Positions 8,989 to 17,524 of a stretch of 64,000 nt of DNA are shown here, in pieces; positions within the stretch are counted from its first letter, which is position 1; the number at the start of each line of letters is the position of its first letter. The notes under the pieces are model-generated. The model was not told where the DNA came from. It worked only from the letters and a program-made list of their open reading frames with translations, and ran no database searches. The position numbers were made by a program, and so were the translations under genes. The stretch lies in assembly GCF_002102155.1 (NCBI RefSeq), contig NZ_LQOU01000028.1, forward strand, positions 1-64,000. Direction: 5' to 3'. Origin of the DNA: Mycobacterium europaeum (lineage in GTDB: Bacteria > Actinomycetota > Actinomycetes > Mycobacteriales > Mycobacteriaceae).

Positions 8989-10149
8989 TCAAGCCTGGGT
9001 GCCGGCCAGCTTTCGGGTCGTCAGCGCCTCGCTGTCCCTGAAGGGTCGGCCGTCGGGCGCGAGCAGGTCGTGGAACCAGACTTTCGGGATCGTGGTGTAC
9101 GGGTGGTCCCACGATTCCCAGGGAAAGTAGGTCTGCGTCTTGCCGGCGACCAGGCCCCAGTTGATGGCTCCGACGTTGTGGCGCTTGGCCACCGGCAGAA
9201 TGGCCTCGACGGTGCTGCCCCGTGGCCGCGCCATGTACTCCGTGCACAGGATCGGTCTGCCGAGCGGGGCGAGCTCGCCGATCCGGGACTCGAAGCCCGC
9301 GGGGTCGGCGTAGGAATGGAACGTGATCACGTCGGCGTTGGCCAGCTGAATATCGCTGATTGCGCTGCGGCCCTGGGGTTGTCCCCAGTCGCCGCGCCAC
9401 ACGCCGCTGGTGAGCGGTTGGCTGGGGTCCACCGCGCGCGCCCAGCGGAATACCTGCGGCAGCAGATTGCCGACGAGCTGTTCCTTGTCGCTGCGCTCGG
9501 TGTTGCGGTATTGGCGTGCCGGGTTGTCGGGCTCGTTCCACAGATCCCAGCCCAGGATGCGGTCGTCGTTGCGAAACTGCGTCAACACGGCCGTGACGTA
9601 GTCGCGGATGACGCCGGTGTAGCGGGGGTCGCCCAAGCGTTCGGCGCCCGGGCTCTGCACCCAGCCGGAGTTGTGCACCCCGGGCGTCGGCGGGCGCTGG
9701 CGGCCCGCCCGGGGCGCCGGGTCCCAGCATGAGTCGAAGAACACGAACAGCGGTTTGATGCGGTGGCGCGCGGCGATGTCGACGAACTGCGCGAGCCGGG
9801 TCTGAAAGCCGCGCTGGTCCTGGGCCCACAGCTGATCGTGCAGGAACACCCGGGCGGTGTTGTGTCCGTAGAACCTGGCCCAGCCGAGCTCGGTGTCGAT
9901 GCGCCGCGGGTCGTAGGTGTCTGGCTGGAACATCTCGAGCTGGTTGATGGCGTTTGAGGTGATGTAGTTCGACCCGACGAGGAAGCCCTGCGCCTGGTAC
10001 CAGCGGTTCGCCCGGTCGGCGGGCCACCGGCCGCGTTCCTCCGCGGAGGCGCGGGGGGCTCGCGCCAGCGCGGTGCCTGCTGCCAGCAAAAGTGGCAGCT
10101 TGAGGGCCGTTCTTCGGTGCACGATGTGACGATAAATTTTCCCGGCCAT
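8989..10149 (-). CDS. Secreted GH5-like glycoside hydrolase
   Basis: A 386-residue exported enzyme with a Tat-like start (HRRTALKLPLLLAAGTALA; one RR pair). The TIM-barrel pattern of clan GH-A is visible: FLVGSNYI, RVFLHDQLW, KPLFVFFDSCWD, the acid/base block GWDLWNEPDN (Glu206), TFHSY, and the nucleophile block PILCTEYM (Glu304). Both catalytic Glu are present, so it should be active. Recalled homologue: Rv3096, annotated as xylanase-like. The 3' end is 81 bases before the GH183 fusion start on the same strand, so the three genes 10149 to 6707 may form one envelope-hydrolase operon. Natural glycan unknown. Confidence 0.8.
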   Translation of the reverse strand: MAGKIYRHIVHRRTALKLPLLLAAGTALARAPRASAEERGRWPADRANRWYQAQGFLVGSNYITSNAINQLEMFQPDTYDPRRIDTELGWARFYGHNTARVFLHDQLWAQDQRGFQTRLAQFVDIAARHRIKPLFVFFDSCWDPAPRAGRQRPPTPGVHNSGWVQSPGAERLGDPRYTGVIRDYVTAVLTQFRNDDRILGWDLWNEPDNPARQYRNTERSDKEQLVGNLLPQVFRWARAVDPSQPLTSGVWRGDWGQPQGRSAISDIQLANADVITFHSYADPAGFESRIGELAPLGRPILCTEYMARPRGSTVEAILPVAKRHNVGAINWGLVAGKTQTYFPWESWDHPYTTIPKVWFHDLLAPDGRPFRDSEALTTRKLAGTQA

Positions 10150-10277
10150 TTCCCCGGGATTTGCTCAGCGCGTCGCGCCGGCTTGACGTGGGAATTGTTA
10201 TCGCTCCGTCATCCGCGCCGCTTAACTATTTCTCAGGAAAAGTTTTGCATACCCAAACAGTTGCCTAGTGCTATTAT

Positions 10278-10304
10278 TCCTCCACGACATATCGACGTGG
10301 AGGA
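10278..10304 (+). promoter_or_regulatory. Perfect inverted repeat covering the PE gene Shine-Dalgarno
   Basis: TCCTCCACG (10278-10286) and CGTGGAGGA (10296-10304) are exact inverted repeats around a 9-base loop. The right arm contains the GGAGG ribosome-binding site of the PE gene, which starts at GTG 10313. As RNA it would hide the ribosome site; as DNA it could be an operator. A possible -10 TATTAT sits at 10272-10277; if that is the real promoter, the left arm would be only partly transcribed and the operator reading is better. Confidence 0.5.
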
Positions 10305-10312
10305 GTAGGCCC

Positions 10313-10645
10313 GTGCAGGCACTGTCATTCGATCCGGCCGCCGCCAACGTCGGGTCCGACGTCGTCCGGGGCGCCATGCAGGGGCTGCAGGCCGGTGTGA
10401 CCGCATCGCCTCCCACCACGGCGCTGCTTCCTGCCGGTGCCGACGAGGTGTCAGCGCAGGCGGCCCTCGCGTTCGCCGCGGAGGCCACCGCCTTCCTGGC
10501 ACTGCACGCGACGGCGCAAGGAGAGCTGGTCCGGACGGGCACGGCGATCGTCGACATCGCCCGCATCTACACGGAGGTCGACGCGGCCGCGGCGCGAAGC
10601 GTCCTCGGCGCCCGCCCGCTGGCCGGCTACCCGATGGCGGGATGA
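10313..10645 (+). CDS. Short PE-family protein
   Basis: A 110-residue protein that is essentially one PE domain: helical, Ala-rich, with LPAGADEVSAQAALAFAAEA in the position of the PE consensus DEVSA, followed by the second helix TAQGELVRTGTAI and IARIYTEVDAAAA, in which YTEVD fits the YxxxD/E export signal of type VII secretion. GTG 10313 follows GGAGGA. There is no PPE partner or esx gene next to it, which is unusual because many short PE proteins are encoded with a PPE protein. Expected location is the cell surface via a type VII system. Confidence 0.75.
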   Translation: MQALSFDPAAANVGSDVVRGAMQGLQAGVTASPPTTALLPAGADEVSAQAALAFAAEATAFLALHATAQGELVRTGTAIVDIARIYTEVDAAAARSVLGARPLAGYPMAG

Positions 10646-10734
10646 CCCCGCTCTTTGCCGCCGGGAGAAATTCGCCGGGCAGCGGACGGCAAAGTCACTT
10701 CAAACTTCACCCCACCGAGCGCGATACTGAATAC

Positions 10735-11121
10735 GTGCGCGAGCGAAATGTGTTAGGCGGTCCGCTGGAACCGTGCGGCACAGAGCCACTTACCGGGTAC
10801 TACCGCGACGGCTGCTGCTCGACGGGGCCCGAGGACCTCGGCCGGCACACGATCTGTGCGGTCATGACGGCCGAATTCCTGGAGCACCAGCGGTCCATCG
10901 GCAACGACCTGCTGACGCCGGTTCCCGAATACCGGTTCCCCGGACTGCTGCCCGGTGATCGTTGGTGCGTCACCGCGCTGAATTGGCTTCGGGCGCATCA
11001 CGATGGCTGCGCCGCGCCGGTGGTGCTGGCCTGCACGCACGAGCGCACCCTCGAGGTCGTGCCGCTGGAGGTGCTGCAGGAACACAAGGTCGACGTGCCC
11101 GACGACTTGGCGAACCTGTAG
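10735..11121 (+). CDS. DUF2237 family protein
   Basis: A 128-residue cytoplasmic protein recognised by NVLGGPLEPC, DGCCSTGPEDLGRHTICA, EFLEHQRSIGNDL and PEYRFPGLLPGDRWC. These are the signature blocks of DUF2237, a conserved bacterial family of unknown function with several invariant Cys residues. GTG 10735 places the family start correctly; the upstream frame from 10642 is not needed. Confidence 0.8.
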   Translation: MRERNVLGGPLEPCGTEPLTGYYRDGCCSTGPEDLGRHTICAVMTAEFLEHQRSIGNDLLTPVPEYRFPGLLPGDRWCVTALNWLRAHHDGCAAPVVLACTHERTLEVVPLEVLQEHKVDVPDDLANL

Positions 11122-11192
11122 GGGCCACGCCGGCTCGACGTCTAGCGTCTGTGTCATATTTTCCGTCGGCGACACGTCGAAAAGAGGATCCG

Positions 11193-12455
11193 GTGGGCTC
11201 TGCCGTTGACGACATCGACTTCGACGACCTGACCGCGCCCAAGCTGACCGACGTCCAACGCCAGATCCTGGAATTCACCGAGGCCAGAGTCGTCGAGTTC
11301 GGCATCGACCGGATGCTCGCCGAGGCGGTCGAGCAGGCCGGGGTCGACGATATCGACGACGTCGACGGATTCGGCGATCGTCTCGCCGCCCACGTCGCCG
11401 CGATCGAAGGCGACGTGGGCCTGCGGCAGCTCACCCGCTCGTCGCTGCGGCAACGCGTCGTGCGGTTGCTGCGCAACCGGTTGTCGCTGACCGATCTCCT
11501 CCGTCGTTATCCCGAAATCGAAGCCATCCCGATCGAGAACCCGTTCATCGTCGTCGGAATGCCGCGGTCGGGTACCACCCATCTGGTGAATCTCGTTGCC
11601 GCCGACCCTCGTCGGCGGGCGCTGCCGTACTGGGAGAGCCAGGAACCGATTCCCGCGCGTGGCCAGGGCCCCGACATCTTCGGGATCGACCCGCGCTACG
11701 CGCGGGCCAGCTCCGAGCACGACGCGCTGATGGCCAGCGCGCCGGCGGTCGCCGCCATGCACGACCGGTTCCCCGAGGCGATCGAGGAGGAGGTCGAACT
11801 CCTCGACCTCGATATGGCCGCCTATGTCCTGGAATGGCATGCGCGCGTGCCGGACTGGCGCGACTACTACCTGAACCTGGACCAGACCCGGCATTACGCA
11901 TACCTGAGGAAGGTTCTCCAGGCGCTGACCTTCCTGCGCGGCCCGCGGACCTGGATTCTGAAAAGCCCTCAGCACTGCGAGCAACTGGGCCCGCTCCTGG
12001 CGACGTTTCCCGACGCGACAGTGGCTTTCACACACCGCGATCCCGTTGCGGTGATCCAGTCGGCGGTCACGATGATGGCCTACTCCGATCGACTACGACG
12101 AACGAGCATCGATCCGGACTGGCTACTCGACTACTGGACCGACCGGGTGCACCGGCTGCTGAGCGCATGCGTGCGCGACCGCGATCTCGTGCCGGACGAA
12201 CGCAGCATCGACATCGGCTTCCATCAGCTCAACGGCAACGAAATGCCGGTGCTCGAACGGCTTTACCAATGCGGCGGCGTCGAATTGACACCGAAGGTGC
12301 GCGCGCAGTTCGACAAATACCTGGCGGGCAATCCGCGCGGCAAACACGGTCGCATCCACTACGACCTGCAACGGCACTTCGGCGTCACCCCGGCCGAGCT
12401 CCGCGGTCGCTTCGACTTCTACTTCGACAGGTTCGACGTCCATGCCGAGAGCTAG
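11193..12455 (+). CDS. Sulfotransferase, Stf-type
   Basis: A 420-residue PAPS-dependent sulfotransferase of the mycobacterial Sulfotransf_3 type. The 5'-phosphosulfate loop PRSGTT is at residues 124-129 (FIVVGMPRSGTTHLVN), and the 3'-phosphate region is FTHRDPVAVIQSAVTMM with the expected Arg and Ser. WILKSPQH lies between. GTG 11193 has AAGAGG seven bases upstream; the frame is open further back without a better start. It leads a tightly packed five-gene operon (gaps of 18, -4, 14 and 1 bases), so its product probably feeds or matches the following metallo-hydrolase and oxidoreductases. The acceptor is unknown. Confidence 0.85.
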   Translation: MGSAVDDIDFDDLTAPKLTDVQRQILEFTEARVVEFGIDRMLAEAVEQAGVDDIDDVDGFGDRLAAHVAAIEGDVGLRQLTRSSLRQRVVRLLRNRLSLTDLLRRYPEIEAIPIENPFIVVGMPRSGTTHLVNLVAADPRRRALPYWESQEPIPARGQGPDIFGIDPRYARASSEHDALMASAPAVAAMHDRFPEAIEEEVELLDLDMAAYVLEWHARVPDWRDYYLNLDQTRHYAYLRKVLQALTFLRGPRTWILKSPQHCEQLGPLLATFPDATVAFTHRDPVAVIQSAVTMMAYSDRLRRTSIDPDWLLDYWTDRVHRLLSACVRDRDLVPDERSIDIGFHQLNGNEMPVLERLYQCGGVELTPKVRAQFDKYLAGNPRGKHGRIHYDLQRHFGVTPAELRGRFDFYFDRFDVHAES

Positions 12456-12473
12456 TGAGAGGCGACGAGAGCG

Positions 12474-13715
12474 ATGAGTTTCGAACCGGTCTACCGCACC
12501 AGGCCCGGGGCCGACGCCATGCGGCCCGCGGCCGCCGACCGGGCCGAGGAGATCGCGCCCGGGCTGTGGTGTTCACCGGGGCTCTCAAACGCCTACCTGC
12601 TCACCACAGATGAAGGCCGGGTGATCGTCAATACCGGTATGGGGTTCGAGGGCCCGGTGCATCGCGCCAACTTCGACGCCGTCGACGCCTCCCCGGTGCG
12701 CTACGTCATCTTCACCCAGGGGCACGTCGACCACGTCGGCGGCTTGGACAGCGTGCGCGACCCGGAGACCACCGTGGTGGCCCAGGCGAACTGGACGTTG
12801 TGGCGCGACGACAACGAGCGCCTCATGCCCTACCGTGCCGGCCGCAGCGCCTTCGCGTTCAAGGACACCCTGGCGGCCGGGATCCAAGCGATTCAGCGAC
12901 GCCTCGATAGCACGCGGCTGGCCGGTCAGAGTGTTCCCGTCGTCGACCTCGACTTCGAAGACACCCTGACCCTGCAGCTCGGTGGTCGGCGGATGGAACT
13001 GATCTCCGTGCCGGGCGGCGAAACCACCGACTCGCTGGTGGTGTGGCTGCCGGACGAACAAATCTGCCTGTGCGGCAACGTCTTCGGCCCGCTGTTTGGG
13101 CACATCCCCAACCTGGTGACCATGCGCGGTGACCGCTACCGCGACGCCCTGGCGGCCGTCGCGTCGGTGGAGCGGGTGCGCGACCTGCGCCCCGAGCTCC
13201 TGGTGACCGGCCATTTCGAGCCGATCGCGGGCGCCGAACGCATCCATGCCGAACTGACCCGGCTGCGGGACGCGATCGCCTATGTCCACGATCGCACCGT
13301 GGAGGGGATGAACGCCGGCAAGGACGTGCGGACGCTGATGCGGGAGATCACGTTGCCCCCGGAATGCGAAGTGGGGCAGGGCTACGGGAAGGTGACCTGG
13401 GACGTGCGGGCCGTCTGGGAGAACTACTCCGGATGGTTTCACCACGAGTCGACCACCGAACTCTATCCGGTCGGGTTCGACACCGTCGCCGCCGACGTGG
13501 TCGAGCTTGCCGGGGCCGACGCTGTGGTGGGCAGGGCTCGGGAACACCTGGCGGCCGGCCGCCCGCTGCAGGCCATCCACCTCGCCGAGCTCCTGCCGTC
13601 GGACCACACCGGGGCGCGGGCCGTGTTGCGGGACGCCCACGAAAAGCTTCTGGCCGGCAGCTCCAACTTCTGGGAAAGCGCCTGGCTCAGACACCAGATC
13701 GCGAGGAACTCATGA
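12474..13715 (+). CDS. Metallo-beta-lactamase-fold protein, alkylsulfatase-like
   Basis: A 413-residue protein with an MBL fold (about 30-260) and a C-terminal part resembling the alkylsulfatase dimerisation domain (YGKVTWDVRAVWENYSGWFHHEST, then a helical region). The zinc motif HxHxDH reads TQGHVDHVGG, so the first His is Gln82 while the other three are kept; GHFEP supplies a later ligand. Known SdsA1-type enzymes cleave alkyl sulfates. Direct adjacency to a sulfotransferase suggests both act on sulfated compounds. The missing ligand makes it uncertain whether it is a two-zinc sulfatase. Its stop overlaps the next start (ATGA). Confidence 0.75.
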   Translation: MSFEPVYRTRPGADAMRPAAADRAEEIAPGLWCSPGLSNAYLLTTDEGRVIVNTGMGFEGPVHRANFDAVDASPVRYVIFTQGHVDHVGGLDSVRDPETTVVAQANWTLWRDDNERLMPYRAGRSAFAFKDTLAAGIQAIQRRLDSTRLAGQSVPVVDLDFEDTLTLQLGGRRMELISVPGGETTDSLVVWLPDEQICLCGNVFGPLFGHIPNLVTMRGDRYRDALAAVASVERVRDLRPELLVTGHFEPIAGAERIHAELTRLRDAIAYVHDRTVEGMNAGKDVRTLMREITLPPECEVGQGYGKVTWDVRAVWENYSGWFHHESTTELYPVGFDTVAADVVELAGADAVVGRAREHLAAGRPLQAIHLAELLPSDHTGARAVLRDAHEKLLAGSSNFWESAWLRHQIARNS

Positions 13716-14461
13716 CGGCACGCGCCAGCTTCGACTTCAGCGGCACCACGGCCCTGATCACCGGCGGCACCAGCGGAATCGGGCACGCGACCGCGGTCTT
13801 GTTCCGCGACGCCGGGGCCCGCGTCGCCGTCACCGGAACCAAGCCGGGGCCGGCCGACTATCAGGCCGACCTGTCCGGCATGGATTACCATCAGCTGCAG
13901 ATCAGCGATCCGGAGTCGGTCGACGCGCTGGCGCAGAAATTCACCGCCCTCGACGTGCTGGTCAACAACGCCGGCGCCAATTTCCCCGGCGGCCTTGATG
14001 AATCGAAGCCGGAAGGGTTCGAGGCGTCGGTCGCGCTCAACCTCACCGGACCCTATCGGCTGACGGTCGGGCTCTATCGCGCCCTGCGGACGTCGACGGC
14101 GGCCGGCGGCGCGAGCGTGGTGAACCTGGCGTCGATGTCCGCACTGCGTGCGGTCCCGTTGGTGCCCGGCTACGGCGCGGCGAAGGCCGGGATCGTCTGT
14201 ATCACGAGGAATCTCGCCGTCAAGTGGGCGCCAAAGGGCATTCGGGTGAACGCGGTGGCGCCGGGTGCCGTCGATACCCCGATGACCGCGCCCATGCACG
14301 GCTCGGCCGAATTGGTGGAGGCCGAGCTGGCGCATATCCCGTTGCGCCGCTTCGGTTCCGTGGGGGAGATCGCCCCCACCATCGCCTTCTTGTGCACCGA
14401 GCAAAGCAGCTACACCAGCGGCGCGGTGTTCGTCGTCGACGCCGCGTCGGACTGCGTCTGA
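13712..14461 (+). CDS. Short-chain dehydrogenase/reductase
   Basis: A 249-residue classical SDR: cofactor loop TGGTSGIG near residues 17-24, NNAG, catalytic Ser in NLASMSAL, YGAAK catalytic pair, and a PGAVDTPM segment. ATG 13712 overlaps the stop of the metallo-hydrolase gene by four bases, so the two are translationally coupled. Acts on an unknown alcohol or ketone in the same pathway as its operon neighbours. Confidence 0.85.
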   Translation: MTARASFDFSGTTALITGGTSGIGHATAVLFRDAGARVAVTGTKPGPADYQADLSGMDYHQLQISDPESVDALAQKFTALDVLVNNAGANFPGGLDESKPEGFEASVALNLTGPYRLTVGLYRALRTSTAAGGASVVNLASMSALRAVPLVPGYGAAKAGIVCITRNLAVKWAPKGIRVNAVAPGAVDTPMTAPMHGSAELVEAELAHIPLRRFGSVGEIAPTIAFLCTEQSSYTSGAVFVVDAASDCV

Positions 14462-14475
14462 GACACGAGGAAAAC

Positions 14476-14952
14476 ATGGCACTTGCGCTGCGACCCGAGG
14501 ACCTCTACCACACCGGCATCGTCGTGCCCGACCTCGAGGCGGCCATGGCCCGGCTGAGTGCACTGGCCGGCTACCGGTGGATCACGCCGATGAGCTACAC
14601 CTTGCCGTTCCGCACCACGGCCGGCGTCCGCGAGCTGACATCGACGATCGTCTACTCGTTGCAGAGCCCGCACGTCGAACTCGTGCAGGAGGTGCCCGGT
14701 ACGCCGTGGACCGCCCCGCCGGGCAACGCGGTCCACCACCTCGGCTACTTCAGCGACGACCTGGCCGCGAGCGCACGAGCGCTGCGGGACAACGGCTTCA
14801 CCCTCGAGATGACCGCCGAGGTGCCCGGCTCCGACCTCGGGATGTTCGCCTACTTCACCGACGCGTTCGGCGCGCGGATCGAAATCGTCGATCGCGCGCT
14901 GTTTCCCGACTTCCCGGCGTTCCTGCAGTCGATGGCCCCGCGGGAGGCGTGA
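14476..14952 (+). CDS. VOC-fold (glyoxalase-like) protein
   Basis: A 158-residue vicinal oxygen chelate protein: LYHTGIVVPDLEAAMARL opens the first betaalphabetabetabeta unit and AVHHLGYFSDDLAASARAL the second, ending GARIEIVDR. Metal ligands appear to be His in the YHTG and HHLG blocks and Glu near EIVD. Members act as isomerases, lyases or dioxygenases; the sequence alone does not say which. Fourth gene of the sulfotransferase operon. Confidence 0.75.
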   Translation: MALALRPEDLYHTGIVVPDLEAAMARLSALAGYRWITPMSYTLPFRTTAGVRELTSTIVYSLQSPHVELVQEVPGTPWTAPPGNAVHHLGYFSDDLAASARALRDNGFTLEMTAEVPGSDLGMFAYFTDAFGARIEIVDRALFPDFPAFLQSMAPREA

Positions 14953-14953
14953 C

Positions 14954-15919
14954 GTGTTGCTGACGGTGTTGCGCTTCAATTTTGCGTCGCCGCAGGGTGA
15001 ACCGCGCACGCAGAGCGCGCTGTTGTCGGCCGCCCTCGAATTGGCGCAGTGGGGCGAGTCGCGCGACATCACCTCCGTCAGCGTCGACGAACACCACGCG
15101 ACGGGACACGGCTGGAGCTGTAACCCCATCATGGCGGCGGCCATGTTCCTGGCGCGGACCTCGAGGCTGATCGCCAGCGTGGACTGTGCCCTGGGCCCGC
15201 TCTGGAATCCGGTGCGCCTCGCCGAGGACATCGCCCTGGTCGACAACATGAGCCGGGGCCGGCTGCACACCACGGTCGGCCTCGGCTACCGCACGGTCGA
15301 ATACGACACGCTGGGAGCCGATTTCGCACGGCGCGGTGCGCTGATGGACAGCCTGCTGGAGCGGATGCTGTCGGTGTGGTCCGGTGCCGAGCCGGGACTC
15401 TGCACCGGCACCTGGACGCGGCCGCATCCACCGCTGTACGTCGGGGGCGGCGCGCGGGTCACGGCGCGACGGGCGGCACGGTTCCGGCTGCCGCTCAGTC
15501 TGGCCGACCACCTGCCCGAGGTGGCCGCCTACTACCGGGAGTTGTGTGTCGAGGCCGGCATGACGCCGTTCATCCTCATGCCGGGGCCGGTCAACCGCGG
15601 CATGATCTTCCTGCACGAGGACCCCGACCGGGCCTGGGCCGAGCTCGGTGACCACATCCTTTGGGAGGCCGTCACTTACGGCGGATGGTCGACCGACCAG
15701 CGGTCCCTGATGCATCTGCCCGGCGTGCAGACGCTGGACGAGGTCAGGGCGTCGGGCCGCTACCGGTTCCTGACCCCCGACGAGCTGATCGCCGAGGTCC
15801 GCGGCGCCGACAACTACGGACCGCTCGTGATGCACCCACTGGTCGGCGGCATGCCCGTCGACGAGGCGTGGAAGTCGGTCCAGCTCCTCACCGACAAGGT
15901 ACTGCCCGCGCTCAGCTAA
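14954..15919 (+). CDS. Luciferase-like (LLM) flavin/F420 oxidoreductase
   Basis: A 321-residue LLM-class TIM-barrel oxidoreductase. Visible blocks are SVDEHHATGHGW near residue 40, SRLIASVDCALGPLWNPVRLAEDIALVDNM in pieces, GRLHTTVGLGY, and PPLYVGGGA. The family uses FMN or F420. GTG 14954 follows the VOC stop by one base, so it closes the five-gene operon. Probably oxidises or reduces the operon's substrate. Confidence 0.8.
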   Translation: MLLTVLRFNFASPQGEPRTQSALLSAALELAQWGESRDITSVSVDEHHATGHGWSCNPIMAAAMFLARTSRLIASVDCALGPLWNPVRLAEDIALVDNMSRGRLHTTVGLGYRTVEYDTLGADFARRGALMDSLLERMLSVWSGAEPGLCTGTWTRPHPPLYVGGGARVTARRAARFRLPLSLADHLPEVAAYYRELCVEAGMTPFILMPGPVNRGMIFLHEDPDRAWAELGDHILWEAVTYGGWSTDQRSLMHLPGVQTLDEVRASGRYRFLTPDELIAEVRGADNYGPLVMHPLVGGMPVDEAWKSVQLLTDKVLPALS

Positions 15920-15968
15920 CTACGCGAAAGTTCAGATTGCGCATGCGAATAAGGGGTATGCGGCCAAC

Positions 15969-16244
15969 ATGAAACCTGACACGAGAAAGACCCTGGCCGT
16001 CCTCGGCGGCGCCGCCACACTCGGACTGGCCGTTACCTTCGGCGGCGGGGCCGCCGCAAACACGCTGGCAAGTAACACGCCGGCGGCGCCGCCCGTGCCG
16101 ACGTCGTCCAGCCCGGCGCCCCCGCCGCCCCCACCGCCCGTTTACGGCGGGACGTACGGTAACGGCGGTAGCGGTGAAAGCGGTGCCGGTGGTGGGGGCG
16201 CCGCCGGAGGTGCCGGCGGTGGCGGCGGCGGAGGTGGGGGCTGA
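15969..16244 (+). CDS. Small Pro/Gly-rich exported protein
   Basis: A 91-residue protein: basic start MKPDTRK, hydrophobic stretch to about residue 30, then a PVPTSSSPAPPPPPPP proline run and a glycine-rich tail of nearly pure Gly. No folded domain is expected after the signal. The downstream gene encodes a shorter relative with the same TSSSP linker. Likely envelope or extracellular, function unknown. Confidence 0.6.
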   Translation: MKPDTRKTLAVLGGAATLGLAVTFGGGAAANTLASNTPAAPPVPTSSSPAPPPPPPPVYGGTYGNGGSGESGAGGGGAAGGAGGGGGGGGG

Positions 16245-16276
16245 GCCGCGCCCGGTCCGCGCGTGATGGAGCACCG

Positions 16277-16480
16277 ATGAAGAGATCGCAGGCGAATAAC
16301 GCAATTGCGGCCTTGGGTGGCGCCGCCGCGCTGACGGTCCTGGTCGGGTACGGTGTCGACACGCCGGTGGGGCTCGCGCCCGCGGCGCCGGCAACGCCCA
16401 CGTCGTCCAGTCCGTCCACGCCGCAGACGAGCCCCGCTCGCGTCCCCGACAGCGGCTGCGTCTCCGGTGCTAATTGCTAG
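16277..16480 (+). CDS. Small exported protein, relative of the preceding gene
   Basis: A 67-residue protein starting MKRSQANNAIAALGGAAALT, a signal-like N-terminus parallel to that of the preceding protein (same LGGAA block), followed by a Pro/Ser/Thr-rich linker (TPTSSSPSTPQ) and a short two-Cys tail (DSGCVSGANC). It lies 32 bases after its neighbour and is probably co-transcribed. No known function. Confidence 0.55.
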   Translation: MKRSQANNAIAALGGAAALTVLVGYGVDTPVGLAPAAPATPTSSSPSTPQTSPARVPDSGCVSGANC

Positions 16481-16525
16481 CCCGAAAGGCCGAGTGCGCG
16501 ACCTGACCTAGGGTTCAATGGGGCG

Positions 16526-17524
16526 ATGGCGAACCCCGCGCCCCAGGTGGCGATCCTCGACGACTACGCGGGCGTGGCACTGCGGCTCGCCGACTGGTCG
16601 CCGGTGCAAAGCCGTTCCCATGTGACGGTTTTCGACCGGCACCTGTCCGAGGAGGACGCGGCGGAGGCGCTGCGGCCGTTCGACGTGATCTGCACCCTGC
16701 GCGAGCGGATGGCGCTGCCGCGGACGCTGCTCGAGCGGCTGCCCAACCTCAAGCTCATCACCATCGTCGGCAAAAGCCTACCCAACCTGGACATGGCCGC
16801 GGCCACGGAGCGGGGGATCCTCGTCGCCCACACCGACTTCACCCATCCGCGATTCCGCTCCGTGCAGGACGCCACGCCGGAATTCGCGTGGGGACTGCTG
16901 ATCGCCACGGTACGCAACCTGGCCGAGGAACACCGACGCATGCGGGACGGCGGCTGGCAGGTGACGACGGGTCTCACGCTGTCCGGTAAGACGCTCGGCC
17001 TGCTTGGCCTCGGACGGGTGGGCCAGCGGATGGCCGGATACGCCAAAGCCTTTGGCATGGAGGTCATCGCGTGGAGTCAGAACCTCACCGCGGACGCCGC
17101 CGCGGCGGTCGGCGCGCGCCGGGTCGACAAGGCGGCGCTGTTCGAGGAGTCCGACGTGGTCTCCGTCCATCTGGTGCTCTCGGAGCGCACGCGCGGGCTG
17201 GTCGGCGAATCCGAACTCGCCCTGATGAAGCCGCACGCATTCCTGATCAACACGTCGCGCGGGCCGATCGTCGACGAGGCCGCCATGATCGCCGCCCTAA
17301 CCGCGGGGCGTATCGCCGGCGCTGGGCTTGATGTCTACGACGTCGAACCGCTGCCGCTCGACCACCCGCTTCGATTGCTCCCGAATGTCACCCTGGCACC
17401 CCACCTGGGGTATGTCACCCGTGAAATGCTCGGCGCCTTCTACTCCGACACCGTGGAGGCGGTGGTCGCCTGGCTGGACGGCGACCCGATCCGGATCGCC
17501 AACCCCGAGGCCTCGCGGGCTTGA
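16526..17524 (+). CDS. D-2-hydroxyacid dehydrogenase family protein
   Basis: A 332-residue NAD-dependent dehydrogenase of the 2-hydroxyacid family. The Rossmann motif GLLGLGRVGQRMAG is near residue 155, LSERTRGL carries the catalytic Arg region, NTSRGPIVDEAAMIAAL is the signature 3 block, and LAPHLGYVTREM has the catalytic His. The N-terminal domain begins MANPAPQVAILDDYAG. Substrate cannot be told apart from the sequence. Convergent with the TetR gene, stop to stop. Confidence 0.85.
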   Translation: MANPAPQVAILDDYAGVALRLADWSPVQSRSHVTVFDRHLSEEDAAEALRPFDVICTLRERMALPRTLLERLPNLKLITIVGKSLPNLDMAAATERGILVAHTDFTHPRFRSVQDATPEFAWGLLIATVRNLAEEHRRMRDGGWQVTTGLTLSGKTLGLLGLGRVGQRMAGYAKAFGMEVIAWSQNLTADAAAAVGARRVDKAALFEESDVVSVHLVLSERTRGLVGESELALMKPHAFLINTSRGPIVDEAAMIAALTAGRIAGAGLDVYDVEPLPLDHPLRLLPNVTLAPHLGYVTREMLGAFYSDTVEAVVAWLDGDPIRIANPEASRA

